DNA from: Alphaproteobacteria bacterium
Lineage (GTDB): Bacteria; Pseudomonadota; Alphaproteobacteria; Caulobacterales; Caulobacteraceae
Reading direction: 5' to 3'
NCBI GenBank assembly: GCA_018826515.1
Contig: JAHKAM010000044.1
Coordinates: forward strand, 1 to 40,792
Length of the DNA stretch: 40,792 nucleotides
A program made the position numbers and the translations under genes. Shown in pieces: positions 26,864 to 36,684 of the stretch. The notes beneath the pieces are model-generated. The model ran no database searches. It had not been told where the DNA came from and saw only the letters and a program-made list of their open reading frames with translations. Numbering within the stretch: the stretch's first letter is position 1; each line of letters opens with the position of its first letter.

Positions 26864-27033
26864 CTTTCGTCATCCTCCGGCAAGCCGCGCCTTCGCGGCG
26901 CAGACCGGGGGACCCAGCGGCGCGCGAGAGCGCGAACCTGTTGAGAGCACGGTTGGGTGACCCATCGCCTTCGCTACGCTTCGGCGCCGCTGGGTCCCCC
27001 GGTCTCGCTACGCTCGCCGGAGGATGACGAAAG
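26864..27033. repeat. REPIN-like composite palindromic element
   Basis: This 170-bp element lies between convergent genes. Its outer arms 26864-26880 and 27017-27033 (17 bp) and inner arms 26902-26923 and 26984-27005 (22 bp) are perfect inverted repeats. Short hairpin-forming and unpaired stretches separate them. The arms share a TCATCC...GGACCCAG theme with the element at 30345-30479. It resembles paired REP sequences found many times per genome and could also stop transcription from both sides. Confidence 0.8.
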
Positions 27034-27042
27034 CATAGGCGC

Positions 27043-28245
27043 TCAGTACAGCAAATACGGCCGCCGCAGCTCCACCCAAGCCGCTTCATCCGCCGCCGCC
27101 GGCCCGTCCAGATCCTCCGGCGTCGCCGCCGGGTCGTCGACCCATTCCCGCAACCCCGGTCCGCCGTTGATCACGTCAATGGCCAGTTTCCCGAACTCGT
27201 ATTCATACGGGAAGTCTCGCCACAGCTCGTAATCCGGATACAGCCGCCGGATCGCCTTGAAGGCCAGGGCCTGCACCCGCCACGGCTTGAAGGCCGCGTG
27301 GTCGTAGTTCGGCCCGGCCACATGGATCTGGACCCCGTTGCACAGCACGCCCGCATGTTTGTGGAAGGTCGGCTCGAACCAGCAGTCGCGCAGGTCGCAG
27401 CCCTTCACCCAGTCCGGCGCCGTCGCCCGCATCTCGCCGATCACCGCCCGGGCATCGATCCCCGGCGCCCCGAACAGCTCCAGCGGCCGGGTCGTGCCGC
27501 GCCCCTCCGACAGCATCGTCCCCTCCAGCATGACCGTGCCGGCGTAGGCCCGGGCCATGGACAGGTTCGGCGCATTGGGGCTGGGGTTGATCCATTCCCG
27601 TTCCAGCAACGGCCAGCCGAAGCCGGGCCCCGCCTCAGGCGCCCAGCCCTCCATCTCGATGACCCGGTACTCCAGATCCAGTTGCAGCCGGTCGATGAAC
27701 CACAGCCCCAGCTCGCCCAGGGTCATGCCGTGCCGCATCGGCATCGGCCCGGCCCCGACGAAACTCTCCCAGCCCTCCAGCAGGGTCAGCCCCTCGACAA
27801 GCCGTCCCGCCGGATTGGGCCGGTCCAGCACCCAGACCGCCTTGCCATGCTCGGCCGCCGCCTCGAGCACGTACCGCAGGGTCGTGATGAAGGTGTAGAT
27901 GCGGCAGCCGAGGTCCTGCATGTCGACCAGCAGGACGTCGAACGTCCCCATCGACTGACCCGTCGGCCGCCGCACCTCGCCGTACAGGCTGAACACCGGA
28001 ATGCCGTGCAGCGGATCGGTGAAGTCCGGCGACTCCATCATATTGTCCTGCAGGTCGCCCCGCATGCCGTGCTGCGGCCCGAAGGCGGCGGTCAGGGTGA
28101 TGTCGGGACAGGCCGCCAGCGCATCCAGCGAATGCGTCAGATCCGCCGTCACCGAGGCCGGATGCCCCAGCAGGGCGACGCGCCGGCCCTTCAGGGCGGC
28201 GCGCAGGTCGGGCTCGGAGATCAGGCGGTCGATGCCGAATTTCAT
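27043..28245 (-). CDS. DUF1343/NamZ-like exo-beta-N-acetylmuramidase family protein
   Basis: Characterised NamZ proteins (glycoside hydrolase family 171) release N-acetylmuramic acid from muropeptide glycans. This 400-aa protein has the family layout: Gly-Ile-Asp-Arg-Leu at the start, Val-Ala-Leu-Leu-Gly-His-Pro-Ala-Ser near 23-31, Phe-Gly-Pro-Gln-His-Gly-Met-Arg-Gly near 55-63, Asp-Met-Gln-Asp-Leu-Gly-Cys-Arg-Ile-Tyr-Thr-Phe near 108-119, and Asp-Arg-Pro-Asn-Pro near 141-145. It lacks a signal peptide, so it is predicted cytoplasmic. Its ATG overlaps the stop of the DOMON-like gene (ATGA). Enzyme activity is inferred from the family. Confidence 0.88.
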   Translation of the reverse strand: MKFGIDRLISEPDLRAALKGRRVALLGHPASVTADLTHSLDALAACPDITLTAAFGPQHGMRGDLQDNMMESPDFTDPLHGIPVFSLYGEVRRPTGQSMGTFDVLLVDMQDLGCRIYTFITTLRYVLEAAAEHGKAVWVLDRPNPAGRLVEGLTLLEGWESFVGAGPMPMRHGMTLGELGLWFIDRLQLDLEYRVIEMEGWAPEAGPGFGWPLLEREWINPSPNAPNLSMARAYAGTVMLEGTMLSEGRGTTRPLELFGAPGIDARAVIGEMRATAPDWVKGCDLRDCWFEPTFHKHAGVLCNGVQIHVAGPNYDHAAFKPWRVQALAFKAIRRLYPDYELWRDFPYEYEFGKLAIDVINGGPGLREWVDDPAATPEDLDGPAAADEAAWVELRRPYLLY

Positions 28246-28751
28246 GGCAGGTCCAGAATGAAGGAGTCGGGATGGTGGAAGTCAGGGCGGGTCGAAGGAT
28301 GAGCGAGAGCCCAATAACTCATCTCGCCGTCGACGGATTCGATCACGGCCGAAAGGCCCAGCCTGAGAGCGCCATGCGGCAGCTCGATGCGCGCCTCCAG
28401 GGCCACCATGTCGGACGCGCCGTCGAGCCCCTCCACGGTTGCGACCTCGTCCGCCCTCCGCATGCCGGCGCGGGGGCCGTCAAAGCGGTATGAGGCCCAC
28501 CGGCCGGACGGCGACAGATTGTATTCGACGTAGCCGTCGTCGGTGGTGACGAAGGCCTCGAAGCAGGTGTGTCGCCACAGGTCGTCGGCCCGTCCCTGAT
28601 CCGCCTCAACGGGCCACATGATCCGGTCGACCTCGCCTTCGACGACGAACCGGAGCCAGAGCAGCAGGCCGTCGCGCTCAAACTGGACCTTTACGTCGGC
28701 CACGCTTGGCGAGCCCGAGTCAGAATGAGCATGGAGCGACACCGTCCGCAT
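28242..28751 (-). CDS. DOMON-like domain protein
   Basis: The 169-aa form starts at the ATG at 28751, preceded by GGGAGG with 5-base spacing. A frame 15 codons longer lacks such a site. The sequence matches the bacterial DOMON-like type: Leu-Trp-Arg-His-Thr-Cys-Phe-Glu-Ala-Phe near 73-82, Glu-Tyr-Asn-Leu-Ser-Pro-Ser-Gly-Arg-Trp-Ala-Ser-Tyr near 91-103, and the end Tyr-Trp-Ala-Leu-Ala-His-Pro...Pro-Asp-Phe-His-His-Pro-Asp. DOMON folds bind haem or sugars. There is no signal peptide. It is coupled to the NamZ-like gene downstream and sits one base after the 85-aa gene, suggesting a role with cell-wall sugars; this is inference. Confidence 0.85.
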   Translation of the reverse strand: MRTVSLHAHSDSGSPSVADVKVQFERDGLLLWLRFVVEGEVDRIMWPVEADQGRADDLWRHTCFEAFVTTDDGYVEYNLSPSGRWASYRFDGPRAGMRRADEVATVEGLDGASDMVALEARIELPHGALRLGLSAVIESVDGEMSYWALAHPSTRPDFHHPDSFILDLP

Positions 28752-28752
28752 C

Positions 28753-29010
28753 TTAGCCTCCCAAGTCGCCGGCGATCTGTTCCAACATCTCAGCACCGGT
28801 GGTCGAGCGCGAGATCAGGCAGGGATCACTCCACTCATTCTGGAACACAAATAGCTCTCCACCGAATGACACGTCAGCGGACATGACGTGCCACCTCCGG
28901 CGTATCGGCCCATAGCGCTTTCGAATAGCCTCGCGAACCGCCTTGGCATCTCTGGAGTCGAACTCCAGCGAGACCCCTCCGTCGGACAGGTTGAGGATCG
29001 AAACAGCCAC
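28753..29010 (-). CDS. 85-aa protein of unknown function upstream of the DOMON-like gene
   Basis: The likely start is a GTG at 29010, with AAGGAG about 11 bases upstream. The open frame continues further but overlaps tyrS on the other strand. The product is [10 protein letters not shown]..., then a basic helix [17 protein letters not shown], a strand with Leu-Phe-Val-Phe-Gln-Asn-Glu-Trp, one Cys, and an acidic end. No family recognised. It stops one base before the DOMON-like ATG, so the two are probably co-translated. It could be a small DNA- or protein-binding factor. Confidence 0.65.
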   Translation of the reverse strand: MAVSILNLSDGGVSLEFDSRDAKAVREAIRKRYGPIRRRWHVMSADVSFGGELFVFQNEWSDPCLISRSTTGAEMLEQIAGDLGG

Positions 29011-29025
29011 GGCGTCGACGGCTCC

Positions 29026-29055
29026 TTGGGCGGGATGCAACGACCGTGCTACACG
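29026..29055 (+). promoter_or_regulatory. Predicted tyrS promoter
   Basis: TTGGGCG (29026-29032) and GCTACACG (29048-29055) are separated by 15 bases, near the housekeeping consensus. Transcription would start near 29062, about 24 bases before the tyrS ATG. No T-box or other leader structure fits in this space. Confidence 0.45.
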
Positions 29056-29085
29056 CCCCTTCCCTCCCAAGCCAAGCCTGATCAG

Positions 29086-30342
29086 ATGACCGAGCCCGCC
29101 TTCCAGTCCGACTTCCTGCGCACCCTGCAGGCGCGCGGCTACATCCATCAGATCACCCACCCGGCCGAGCTCGACGCCGCGGCCGCCGCCGGCGTGGTCG
29201 CGGGCTACATCGGCTTCGACGCCACCGCCCCCTCGCTGCACGTTGGCAGCCTGATCCAGATCATGATGCTGCGCCGCCTGCAGCAGGCCGGCGGCAAGCC
29301 CATCGTCCTGATGGGCGGCGGCACCACCAAGGTCGGCGACCCGACCGGCAAGGACGCCTCGCGCCCCCAGCTGACCGACGAGACCATCCAGTCCAACATC
29401 GCCTCCATCAAGACGGTGTTCGAGAAATTCCTCACCTTCGGCGACGACCCGACCGACGCCGTCATGCTCGACAATGACGCCTGGCTGTCGACCTACGGCT
29501 ATGTCGAATTCCTGCGCGAATACGGCACGCATTTCACCATCAACCGGATGCTGGCCTTCGACTCGGTGAAGCTGCGGCTGGAACGCGAACAGCCGATGAC
29601 CTTCCTCGAGTTCAACTACATGCTGATGCAGTCAGTGGACTTCCTCGAGCTGAACCGGGCCCTGAACTGCACCCTGCAGATGGGCGGCTCGGACCAGTGG
29701 GGCAATATCGTCTCGGGCGTCGATCTGGTCCGTCGCGTGGACCACAAGGCCGCCTTCGGCCTGACCACCCCCCTGCTGACGACCGCCTCGGGCGGCAAGA
29801 TGGGCAAGACCGCCCAGGGCGCCGTCTGGCTCAATGCCGAACAGCTGAGCCCGTATGACTACTGGCAGTTCTGGCGCAACGTCGACGACGCCGACGTCGG
29901 CAAATTCCTGCGCCTGTTCACCGACCTGCCGCTGGACGAGATCGCCCGGCTCGAGGCGCTGGAAGGCGCCGGCATCAACGACGCCAAGATCCGGCTGGCT
30001 ACAGAGGCTACCACGCTCCTGCATGGCGAGACGGAAGCGCTGGCTGCCCAGCTGACGGCAAAGCTGGCTTTCGAGGATGGCAAGACATCGGCAGGCCTGC
30101 CCACCGTCGAACTGCCGCGCGACGAGGTCATCGGCGCCATGATCGCCGCCGTCACGACGAAGGCCGGCCTGACCACCTCCAACGGCGAGGCCCGTCGCCT
30201 CGCCCAGGGCGGCGGCCTGCGTCTCAACGACGAACCCGTCGCCGACGGCGCCCGCCTGATCGAGGCCGCCGACATCAACGCCGACGGCGTGCTGAAACTG
30301 GCCGCCGGCAAGAAGAAGATCGTGCTGGTCAAACCAATCTAG
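29086..30342 (+). CDS. tyrS: Tyrosyl-tRNA synthetase
   Basis: This class I synthetase charges tRNA-Tyr with tyrosine. The 418-aa protein starts Met-Thr-Glu-Pro-Ala-Phe-Gln-Ser. The HIGH-type motif is His52-Val-Gly-Ser55, preceded by [10 protein letters not shown] typical of TyrRS. Gly-Gly-Ser-Asp-Gln-Trp-Gly-Asn (200-207) and Lys-Met-Gly-Lys-Thr (238-242, KMSKS type) complete the catalytic core. The C-terminal S4-like RNA-binding domain (about 350-418) contains [11 protein letters not shown]. It is followed by a palindromic element and bcp. Confidence 0.98.
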   Translation: MTEPAFQSDFLRTLQARGYIHQITHPAELDAAAAAGVVAGYIGFDATAPSLHVGSLIQIMMLRRLQQAGGKPIVLMGGGTTKVGDPTGKDASRPQLTDETIQSNIASIKTVFEKFLTFGDDPTDAVMLDNDAWLSTYGYVEFLREYGTHFTINRMLAFDSVKLRLEREQPMTFLEFNYMLMQSVDFLELNRALNCTLQMGGSDQWGNIVSGVDLVRRVDHKAAFGLTTPLLTTASGGKMGKTAQGAVWLNAEQLSPYDYWQFWRNVDDADVGKFLRLFTDLPLDEIARLEALEGAGINDAKIRLATEATTLLHGETEALAAQLTAKLAFEDGKTSAGLPTVELPRDEVIGAMIAAVTTKAGLTTSNGEARRLAQGGGLRLNDEPVADGARLIEAADINADGVLKLAAGKKKIVLVKPI

Positions 30343-30344
30343 GT

Positions 30345-30479
30345 TCCGCTCATCCCGGCGAAAGCCGGGACCCAGTGCTTTGGGCGATGGGTGGCGGAGC
30401 GGATCGAGCCGACGATAGTCCTGAGCGCTGGCGTCGGGCTGGACAGAACTGGGTCCCGGCTTTCGCCGGGATGAGCGGA
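30345..30479. repeat. REPIN-like palindromic element between tyrS and bcp
   Basis: Two perfect 32-base inverted arms, 30345-30376 and 30448-30479, flank a 71-base middle. Each arm is itself a hairpin (CCCGGC-GAAA-GCCGGG). The left arm starts three bases after the tyrS stop, and the right arm ends in GGA, forming part of the GGAG that serves as the bcp ribosome site. The core resembles the element at 26864-27033. Confidence 0.82.
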
Positions 30480-30487
30480 GAATAGGA

Positions 30488-30955
30488 ATGCCGGCCATCA
30501 CCGAAGGCTCGAAAGCCCCCGCGTTCGACATGGCCACGGCCGGCGGCGACCGCGTGTCCCTCGCCGCCCTCAAGGGCCGAAAGGTCGTGCTCTATTTCTA
30601 TCCCAAGGCCGATACCCCCGGCTGCACCACCGAGGGCCAGGACTTTTCCGCCCTCATCGCGGAGTTCGACCAGGCCGGCACCACCGTCATCGGGGTCTCC
30701 CGCGACCCGGTGAAGAAACTCGAGCGCTTCAAGGCCAAACACGACCTCAAGGTCCTCCTCGCTTCCGACGAGGCCGAAGACGTCACCGAAGCCTGGGGCG
30801 TCTGGGTCCAGAAGAAGCTCTACGGTCGGGAATACATGGGCGTCGAGCGCGCCACCTTCCTGATCGACGGCGACGGCCTTGTCCGCCGCGTCTGGCGCAA
30901 GGTCTCGGTCAAGGGCCATGCGCCAGAGGTCCTGGCCGCGGCCCAATCCATCTGA
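30488..30955 (+). CDS. bcp: Thioredoxin-dependent peroxiredoxin, Bcp/PrxQ family
   Basis: Peroxiredoxins of this family reduce hydrogen peroxide and organic peroxides. The 155-aa protein has Pro-Lys-Ala-Asp-Thr-Pro-Gly-Cys-Thr-Thr-Glu with peroxidatic Cys46, and Arg-Asp-Pro-Val near 77-80. The residue five positions on, where many Bcp proteins carry the resolving Cys, is not Cys, and no other Cys exists in the protein. It must therefore work as a 1-Cys type with an external thiol partner. GGAG lies 7 bases before the ATG, at the edge of the palindromic element. Confidence 0.96.
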   Translation: MPAITEGSKAPAFDMATAGGDRVSLAALKGRKVVLYFYPKADTPGCTTEGQDFSALIAEFDQAGTTVIGVSRDPVKKLERFKAKHDLKVLLASDEAEDVTEAWGVWVQKKLYGREYMGVERATFLIDGDGLVRRVWRKVSVKGHAPEVLAAAQSI

Positions 30956-31019
30956 CGACGGATCGATTGACGCCGACCAGATTGAAACCGGCGTTTCAAA
31001 GTCCCGTCCGGGGCCTGTT

Positions 31020-31051
31020 CAGATTCGCGACACCGGCCGCCAGATTCGCGA
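31020..31051 (+). repeat. Direct repeat CAGATTCGCGA, 21-bp period, upstream of M23 gene
   Basis: The 11-base word CAGATTCGCGA occurs at 31020-31030 and 31041-31051, exactly 21 bases apart (two helical turns). It contains the palindrome TCGCGA. It lies 146-177 bases before the M23 peptidase start in a 241-base gap with no gene. It could be a tandem operator. Confidence 0.4.
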
Positions 31052-31118
31052 ACTCGCCTGACAAGCGAACAATGGCGATGAATACCGCCGTTATTCGCGC
31101 GAAGACCGGGCAAGGTGG

Positions 31119-31133
31119 TTAACAAGTCGTGAA
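31119..31133. promoter_or_regulatory. Candidate CtrA box TTAA-N7-TGAA before the M23/bactofilin operon
   Basis: TTAA, seven bases, then TGAA, one mismatch from TTAA-N7-TTAA, lies 64 bases before the M23 peptidase ATG. A TATATC that could serve as a -10 lies at 31165-31170. Confidence 0.35.
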
Positions 31134-31196
31134 CAGACTTGTGCCCAAGCTGCACCATGGCGCATATATCCTCCTCGTACGTGGGGGCGTTGCGTG

Positions 31197-32348
31197 ATGA
31201 CCGAACGAGAACCGACTGTCAGGCGGTCTCTGATGGGAAAATGGTTTCCGACCCGATATCTGTATCTGCGCGATGGCGATGACGTCCGCGCCTGGGCCCT
31301 GACGCCCGGGAAACAGGCGGTCGGCGCCGTCGCCGCGGTTTTGTTCGGCGGTTGGACCCTGGCGGCGTCCGGAAGCATGGTCTTCGACATGGTGGCCCAG
31401 AGCCAGACGGACCGCACCGTCGCCCGTGCCCGCGCGGCCTCCGAACGCATGAACGCCGACCTGCAGGCCCGGCTGGACAGCGCCGTGGTTCGCATGACCG
31501 CCACGACCGGATCGCTCGACGAAATGGCCCAGACGGTCGAGCGCCGGCATGCGGCCCTGACCCAGGTCATGGGCATGTTCCGCGGCGTCGAAGGCGCCGA
31601 GCAGGCCCTTCGCCCTGCCCCGGCCCTCAATCCTGACCGGTCCTCGCCGGTGCAGCGCATGATCGCCGTGCGCATGGATCAGGAGCGGCTGATCGCCCGC
31701 GCCGAAAACGAGGCCCAGACCCGCGCCGAACGGCTGCGCCTGGCCTTCCGCCTCGCCGGCCTGAACCCCGCCGCCTACACGCCTCATGACGCGGCGCTGG
31801 GCGGGCCGCTGGTCGAGGCTCGCGATCCCCGCGCCCTGGCCGCCGTGCTCGATGTCGATGAAGCCTTCGCCGTCCGCATCCGCAACGCCGCCGACAATCT
31901 GTCGGATATGCGCTCGCTGGCCGACGCCGCCGAAAGCATGCCGTTCCGCCGCCCGACCGCGGCGCGGACCACCTCAGGCTTCGGCGTCCGTTTCGATCCT
32001 TTCAACGGCCGCCCCGCCCTGCATCAGGGCCAGGACTTCGCCGCCCCGCTGAACTCGCCCATCCACGCTCCGGCTCCCGGAATCGTGTCTTTCGTCGGCG
32101 TTCGTTCAGGGTATGGCAACACCGTTGAGATAGATCATGGACGCGGTTTCAAGACGCGCTACGCCCACCTGAACGCCACGGCGGTCCAGCCCGGCCAGAG
32201 GATCAAGCTCGGCCAGCGTATCGGCGCCATGGGAACCACAGGACGCTCCACCGGCGTCCACCTGCACTACGAAGTGTGGATGGACGGTCGCCCACAAAAC
32301 CCCGCCCGCTTCATGAGAGCCGGAGACCAACTTGTTCAACAAGACTAA
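31197..32348 (+). CDS. M23 family metallopeptidase (LmdC-like) coupled to bactofilin
   Basis: This is a predicted membrane-anchored peptidoglycan endopeptidase of 383 aa. An N-terminal cytoplasmic stretch of about 35 residues is followed by one transmembrane helix (about 39-60), a coiled-coil-like region (about 70-110 and 155-185) and a C-terminal LytM/M23 domain (about 255-375). Zn motifs are His-Gln-Gly-Gln-Asp (HxxxD) and His-Leu-His-Tyr-Glu, with Gly-Tyr-Gly-Asn-Thr-Val between. A GTG one codon earlier is possible; the ATG has a GGGGG stretch upstream. Its end overlaps the bactofilin start by 17 bases. M23/bactofilin pairs act together in cell-shape control in related bacteria (LmdC-BacA of Hyphomonas, as I recall). 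Confidence 0.93.
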   Translation: MTEREPTVRRSLMGKWFPTRYLYLRDGDDVRAWALTPGKQAVGAVAAVLFGGWTLAASGSMVFDMVAQSQTDRTVARARAASERMNADLQARLDSAVVRMTATTGSLDEMAQTVERRHAALTQVMGMFRGVEGAEQALRPAPALNPDRSSPVQRMIAVRMDQERLIARAENEAQTRAERLRLAFRLAGLNPAAYTPHDAALGGPLVEARDPRALAAVLDVDEAFAVRIRNAADNLSDMRSLADAAESMPFRRPTAARTTSGFGVRFDPFNGRPALHQGQDFAAPLNSPIHAPAPGIVSFVGVRSGYGNTVEIDHGRGFKTRYAHLNATAVQPGQRIKLGQRIGAMGTTGRSTGVHLHYEVWMDGRPQNPARFMRAGDQLVQQD

Positions 32349-32871
32349 ATCCCCCGCCCCGTCCCCCCAGGGTCGCGCCGACAATGGTTCGTCCATTCCG
32401 CCGCTGCCCGACCTGCCCACGCCCGGCGGTTCCACGGCCGCTCCGGCGCGCGCCGCCGCCCCGTCGGCGGCCAGCGCCCGCGGCCTGTCCACCCTGTCCT
32501 CGGACCTCCAGTTCGAGGGCGGCATCACCGGCGGCGGCGACCTGCAGATCGACGGCTCGATCAAGGGCGACGTCCGCGTCGGCCGTCTGATCGTCGGAGA
32601 GACGGGCGCCGTCGAGGGCAATGTCTCCGCCGACTATATCGAGGTGCGCGGTCGCGTCGTCGGCGGCATCTCCGGCAAACAGGTCAAGCTCATCGCCACC
32701 GCCTATGTCGACGGCGACATTACTGCCGAGCAGATGTCGATCGACATCGGCGCCTATTTCCAGGGCCGCGTCCTGCAGGGCCGCCGCGAGGCCCCGGCTC
32801 CCACGCCGGCCCCGCGTCCGGCCGCGCCCGAACCGGCGCCGCAGATCATCGACATGAAGGCTCCGTCCTGA
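32332..32871 (+). CDS. bacA: Bactofilin (BacA type) with TTG start
   Basis: Bactofilins are polymerising beta-helix scaffold proteins that position cell-wall enzymes. The 179-aa protein has a Pro/Ala-rich N-terminal tail, a beta-helix core (about 53-148) with regular Gly-x-Val/Ile repeats (Gly-Asp-Leu-Gln-Ile-Asp-Gly-Ser-Ile-Lys-Gly-Asp-Val), and a Pro-rich C-terminal tail. The start is TTG at 32332 with GGAG six bases upstream. It encodes Met-Phe-Asn-Lys-Thr-Lys-Ser, which matches the short N-terminal membrane-targeting peptide of Caulobacter BacA (Met-Phe-Ser-Lys), so this start is well supported. The gene overlaps the M23 peptidase gene by 17 bases. Confidence 0.95.
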   Translation: MFNKTKSPAPSPQGRADNGSSIPPLPDLPTPGGSTAAPARAAAPSAASARGLSTLSSDLQFEGGITGGGDLQIDGSIKGDVRVGRLIVGETGAVEGNVSADYIEVRGRVVGGISGKQVKLIATAYVDGDITAEQMSIDIGAYFQGRVLQGRREAPAPTPAPRPAAPEPAPQIIDMKAPS

Positions 32872-32890
32872 CCCCTCAGGCGTGAAAGAC

Positions 32891-32921
32891 AAAAGGCCCC
32901 GGAGCGGTCCGGGGCCTTTTT
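32891..32921. terminator. Bidirectional intrinsic terminator between bacA and prfB
   Basis: A 12-base perfect stem, AAAAGGCCCCGG with CCGGGGCCTTTT, and a 6-base loop is followed by T on the plus strand. The A-run on the left gives a T-run on the minus strand, so it can end both the bacA transcript and the prfB transcript, whose stop codon is at 32922. Confidence 0.92.
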
Positions 32922-34044
32922 CTATTCGACCGTCGATCCGCGCGTCTCGCCGACCCGCGCCGCCAGGGCCGCGCCCATGAACAGGTCCAGGTCGCCGTCC
33001 AGCACGCCCTGGGTGTCCGAGGTCTCGACGTTGGTCCGCAGGTCCTTGACCATCTGGTACGGCTGCAGAACGTAGGAGCGGATCTGGTGGCCCCAGCCGA
33101 TGTCGGTCTTGGCGTCGGCCACGGCCTGGGCCGCCGCCTCGCGCCGCTGCAGCTCCAGTTCGTACAGACGGGCGCGCAGCATCTTCCACGCCTGTTCGCG
33201 GTTCTGGTGCTGCGACCGGCCGGCCTGGCAGGCCACCACCGTATTGGTCGGGATGTGCGTCAGACGCACCGCCGAGTCGGTCTTGTTGATGTGCTGCCCG
33301 CCCGAGCCCGAGGCGCGGTAGGTGTCGGTGCGCACGTCGGACGGGTTGATGTCGATCTCGATCGCGTCGTCCACCACCGGCGACACCCCGATCGAGGCGA
33401 AGGACGTGTGCCGCTTGGCCGCCGCGTCATAGGGACTGATGCGCACCAGCCGGTGCACGCCGGATTCCGACTTCAGCCAGCCATAGGCGTTGGGTCCGCT
33501 GATCAGGATGGTGGCTGATTTGATGCCCGCCTGGTCGCCCGATTCCTCGGCCTCCAGCTCGACTTCATAGCCATGCGCCCTGGCCCAGCGCGAATACATC
33601 CGCAGCAGCATCCCGGCCCAGTCGCAGGACTCGGTCCCGCCGGCGCCGGAGTTAACCTCCAGATAGGCGTCATTGCCGTCGGCCTCGCCGGACAGCAGGG
33701 CCTCCAGCTCGGCGCGGGCGGCGCGGTCCTTGACGGCCTTCAGCGAGGCGCGCGCCTCTTCCAGCGTCGCCTCGTCGCCCTCTTCGTCGGCCATTTCCGA
33801 GAGCATCACGCCCTCTTCCAGCCCCGTCTCCATCTCGCGGACGGTATTGATCTGGGCCTCGAGCCGCGAGCGGTCGCGCGACACGATCTGCGCCGCCTCG
33901 GGGTTGTCCCACAGCGTCGGGTCCTCGACCCGCGCGTTCAGTTCATCCAGTTTTCGAAGCGCGACATCCCAGTCAAAGACGCCTCCTGAGCAGAGCGATG
34001 CTCTGCTCGATGTCGGCCTTCATGGCCTCGACATCCGGTCTCAT
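32922..34044 (-). CDS. prfB: Peptide chain release factor 2, +1 programmed frameshift
   Basis: RF2 ends translation at UGA and UAA. The gene is in two frames. Codons 1-23 start at the ATG at 34044 (AGGAG six bases upstream) and run to CTT followed by in-frame TGA at 33973-33975. An internal AGGAGG three bases before CTT-TGA-C is the known frameshift signal; a +1 shift joins GAC and continues to the TAG at 32922, giving 373 aa. The protein has Gly-Gly-Gln in Ser-Gly-Ser-Gly-Gly-Gln-His. The stop-codon recognition tripeptide reads Ser-Pro-Tyr instead of Ser-Pro-Phe, a variant I recall from alphaproteobacteria. RF2 supply is thus self-regulated: low RF2 favours the shift. Confidence 0.96.
33973..33987 (-). 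promoter_or_regulatory. prfB programmed +1 frameshift site
   Basis: On the minus strand AGGAGG-CGT-CTT-TGA-C combines an internal Shine-Dalgarno-like AGGAGG, the slippery CTT and a poorly terminating TGA-C context, with the same spacing as E. coli prfB. This explains why the long open frame starts inside the gene. Confidence 0.95.
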
Positions 34045-34099
34045 CGCGAACTCCTGCGATACCAAAGTGAGGCGCGGACATAGGCCGCGCCGGGGTGGG

Positions 34100-34223
34100 T
34101 GGCTAGTGGTTAGTGGCTAGTGGCTAGTGGTTAGTGATTGCCGCGTCACTGTCGGCGGAAGAGCGGCGCGGCCCGCGCGGCCCCACAGGCGCCGGCCAGC
34201 CACTAACCACTAACCACTAGCCA
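34100..34223. repeat. Inverted arrays of the heptad TGGYTAG between prfB and mrcA
   Basis: Five contiguous heptads of TGGCTAG or TGGTTAG occupy 34100-34134. Their complements (CTAACCA or CTAGCCA) occupy 34203-34223 in three copies, with a degenerate fourth at 34196-34202. The two arrays can pair into a long imperfect hairpin around a GC-rich centre. The right array begins next to the mrcA stop codon. It is not a CRISPR (unit of 7, no spacers). It may serve as a transcription end or be a simple-repeat expansion. Confidence 0.8.
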
Positions 34224-34224
34224 C

Positions 34225-36648
<2,424 letters not shown>

Positions 36649-36684
36649 CCTGAATACTCCGAATGGCGGCCCCGAGCGACCGGT

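Noticed and set aside
30345..30479. Intrinsic terminator for tyrS
   Set aside because: The hairpins are strong but no T-run follows. The arrangement fits a REPIN-like repeat better, although it may still slow RNA polymerase.
34100..34223. Possible CRISPR array
   Set aside because: Units are 7 bases, contiguous, in inverted orientation, and without spacers or cas genes.
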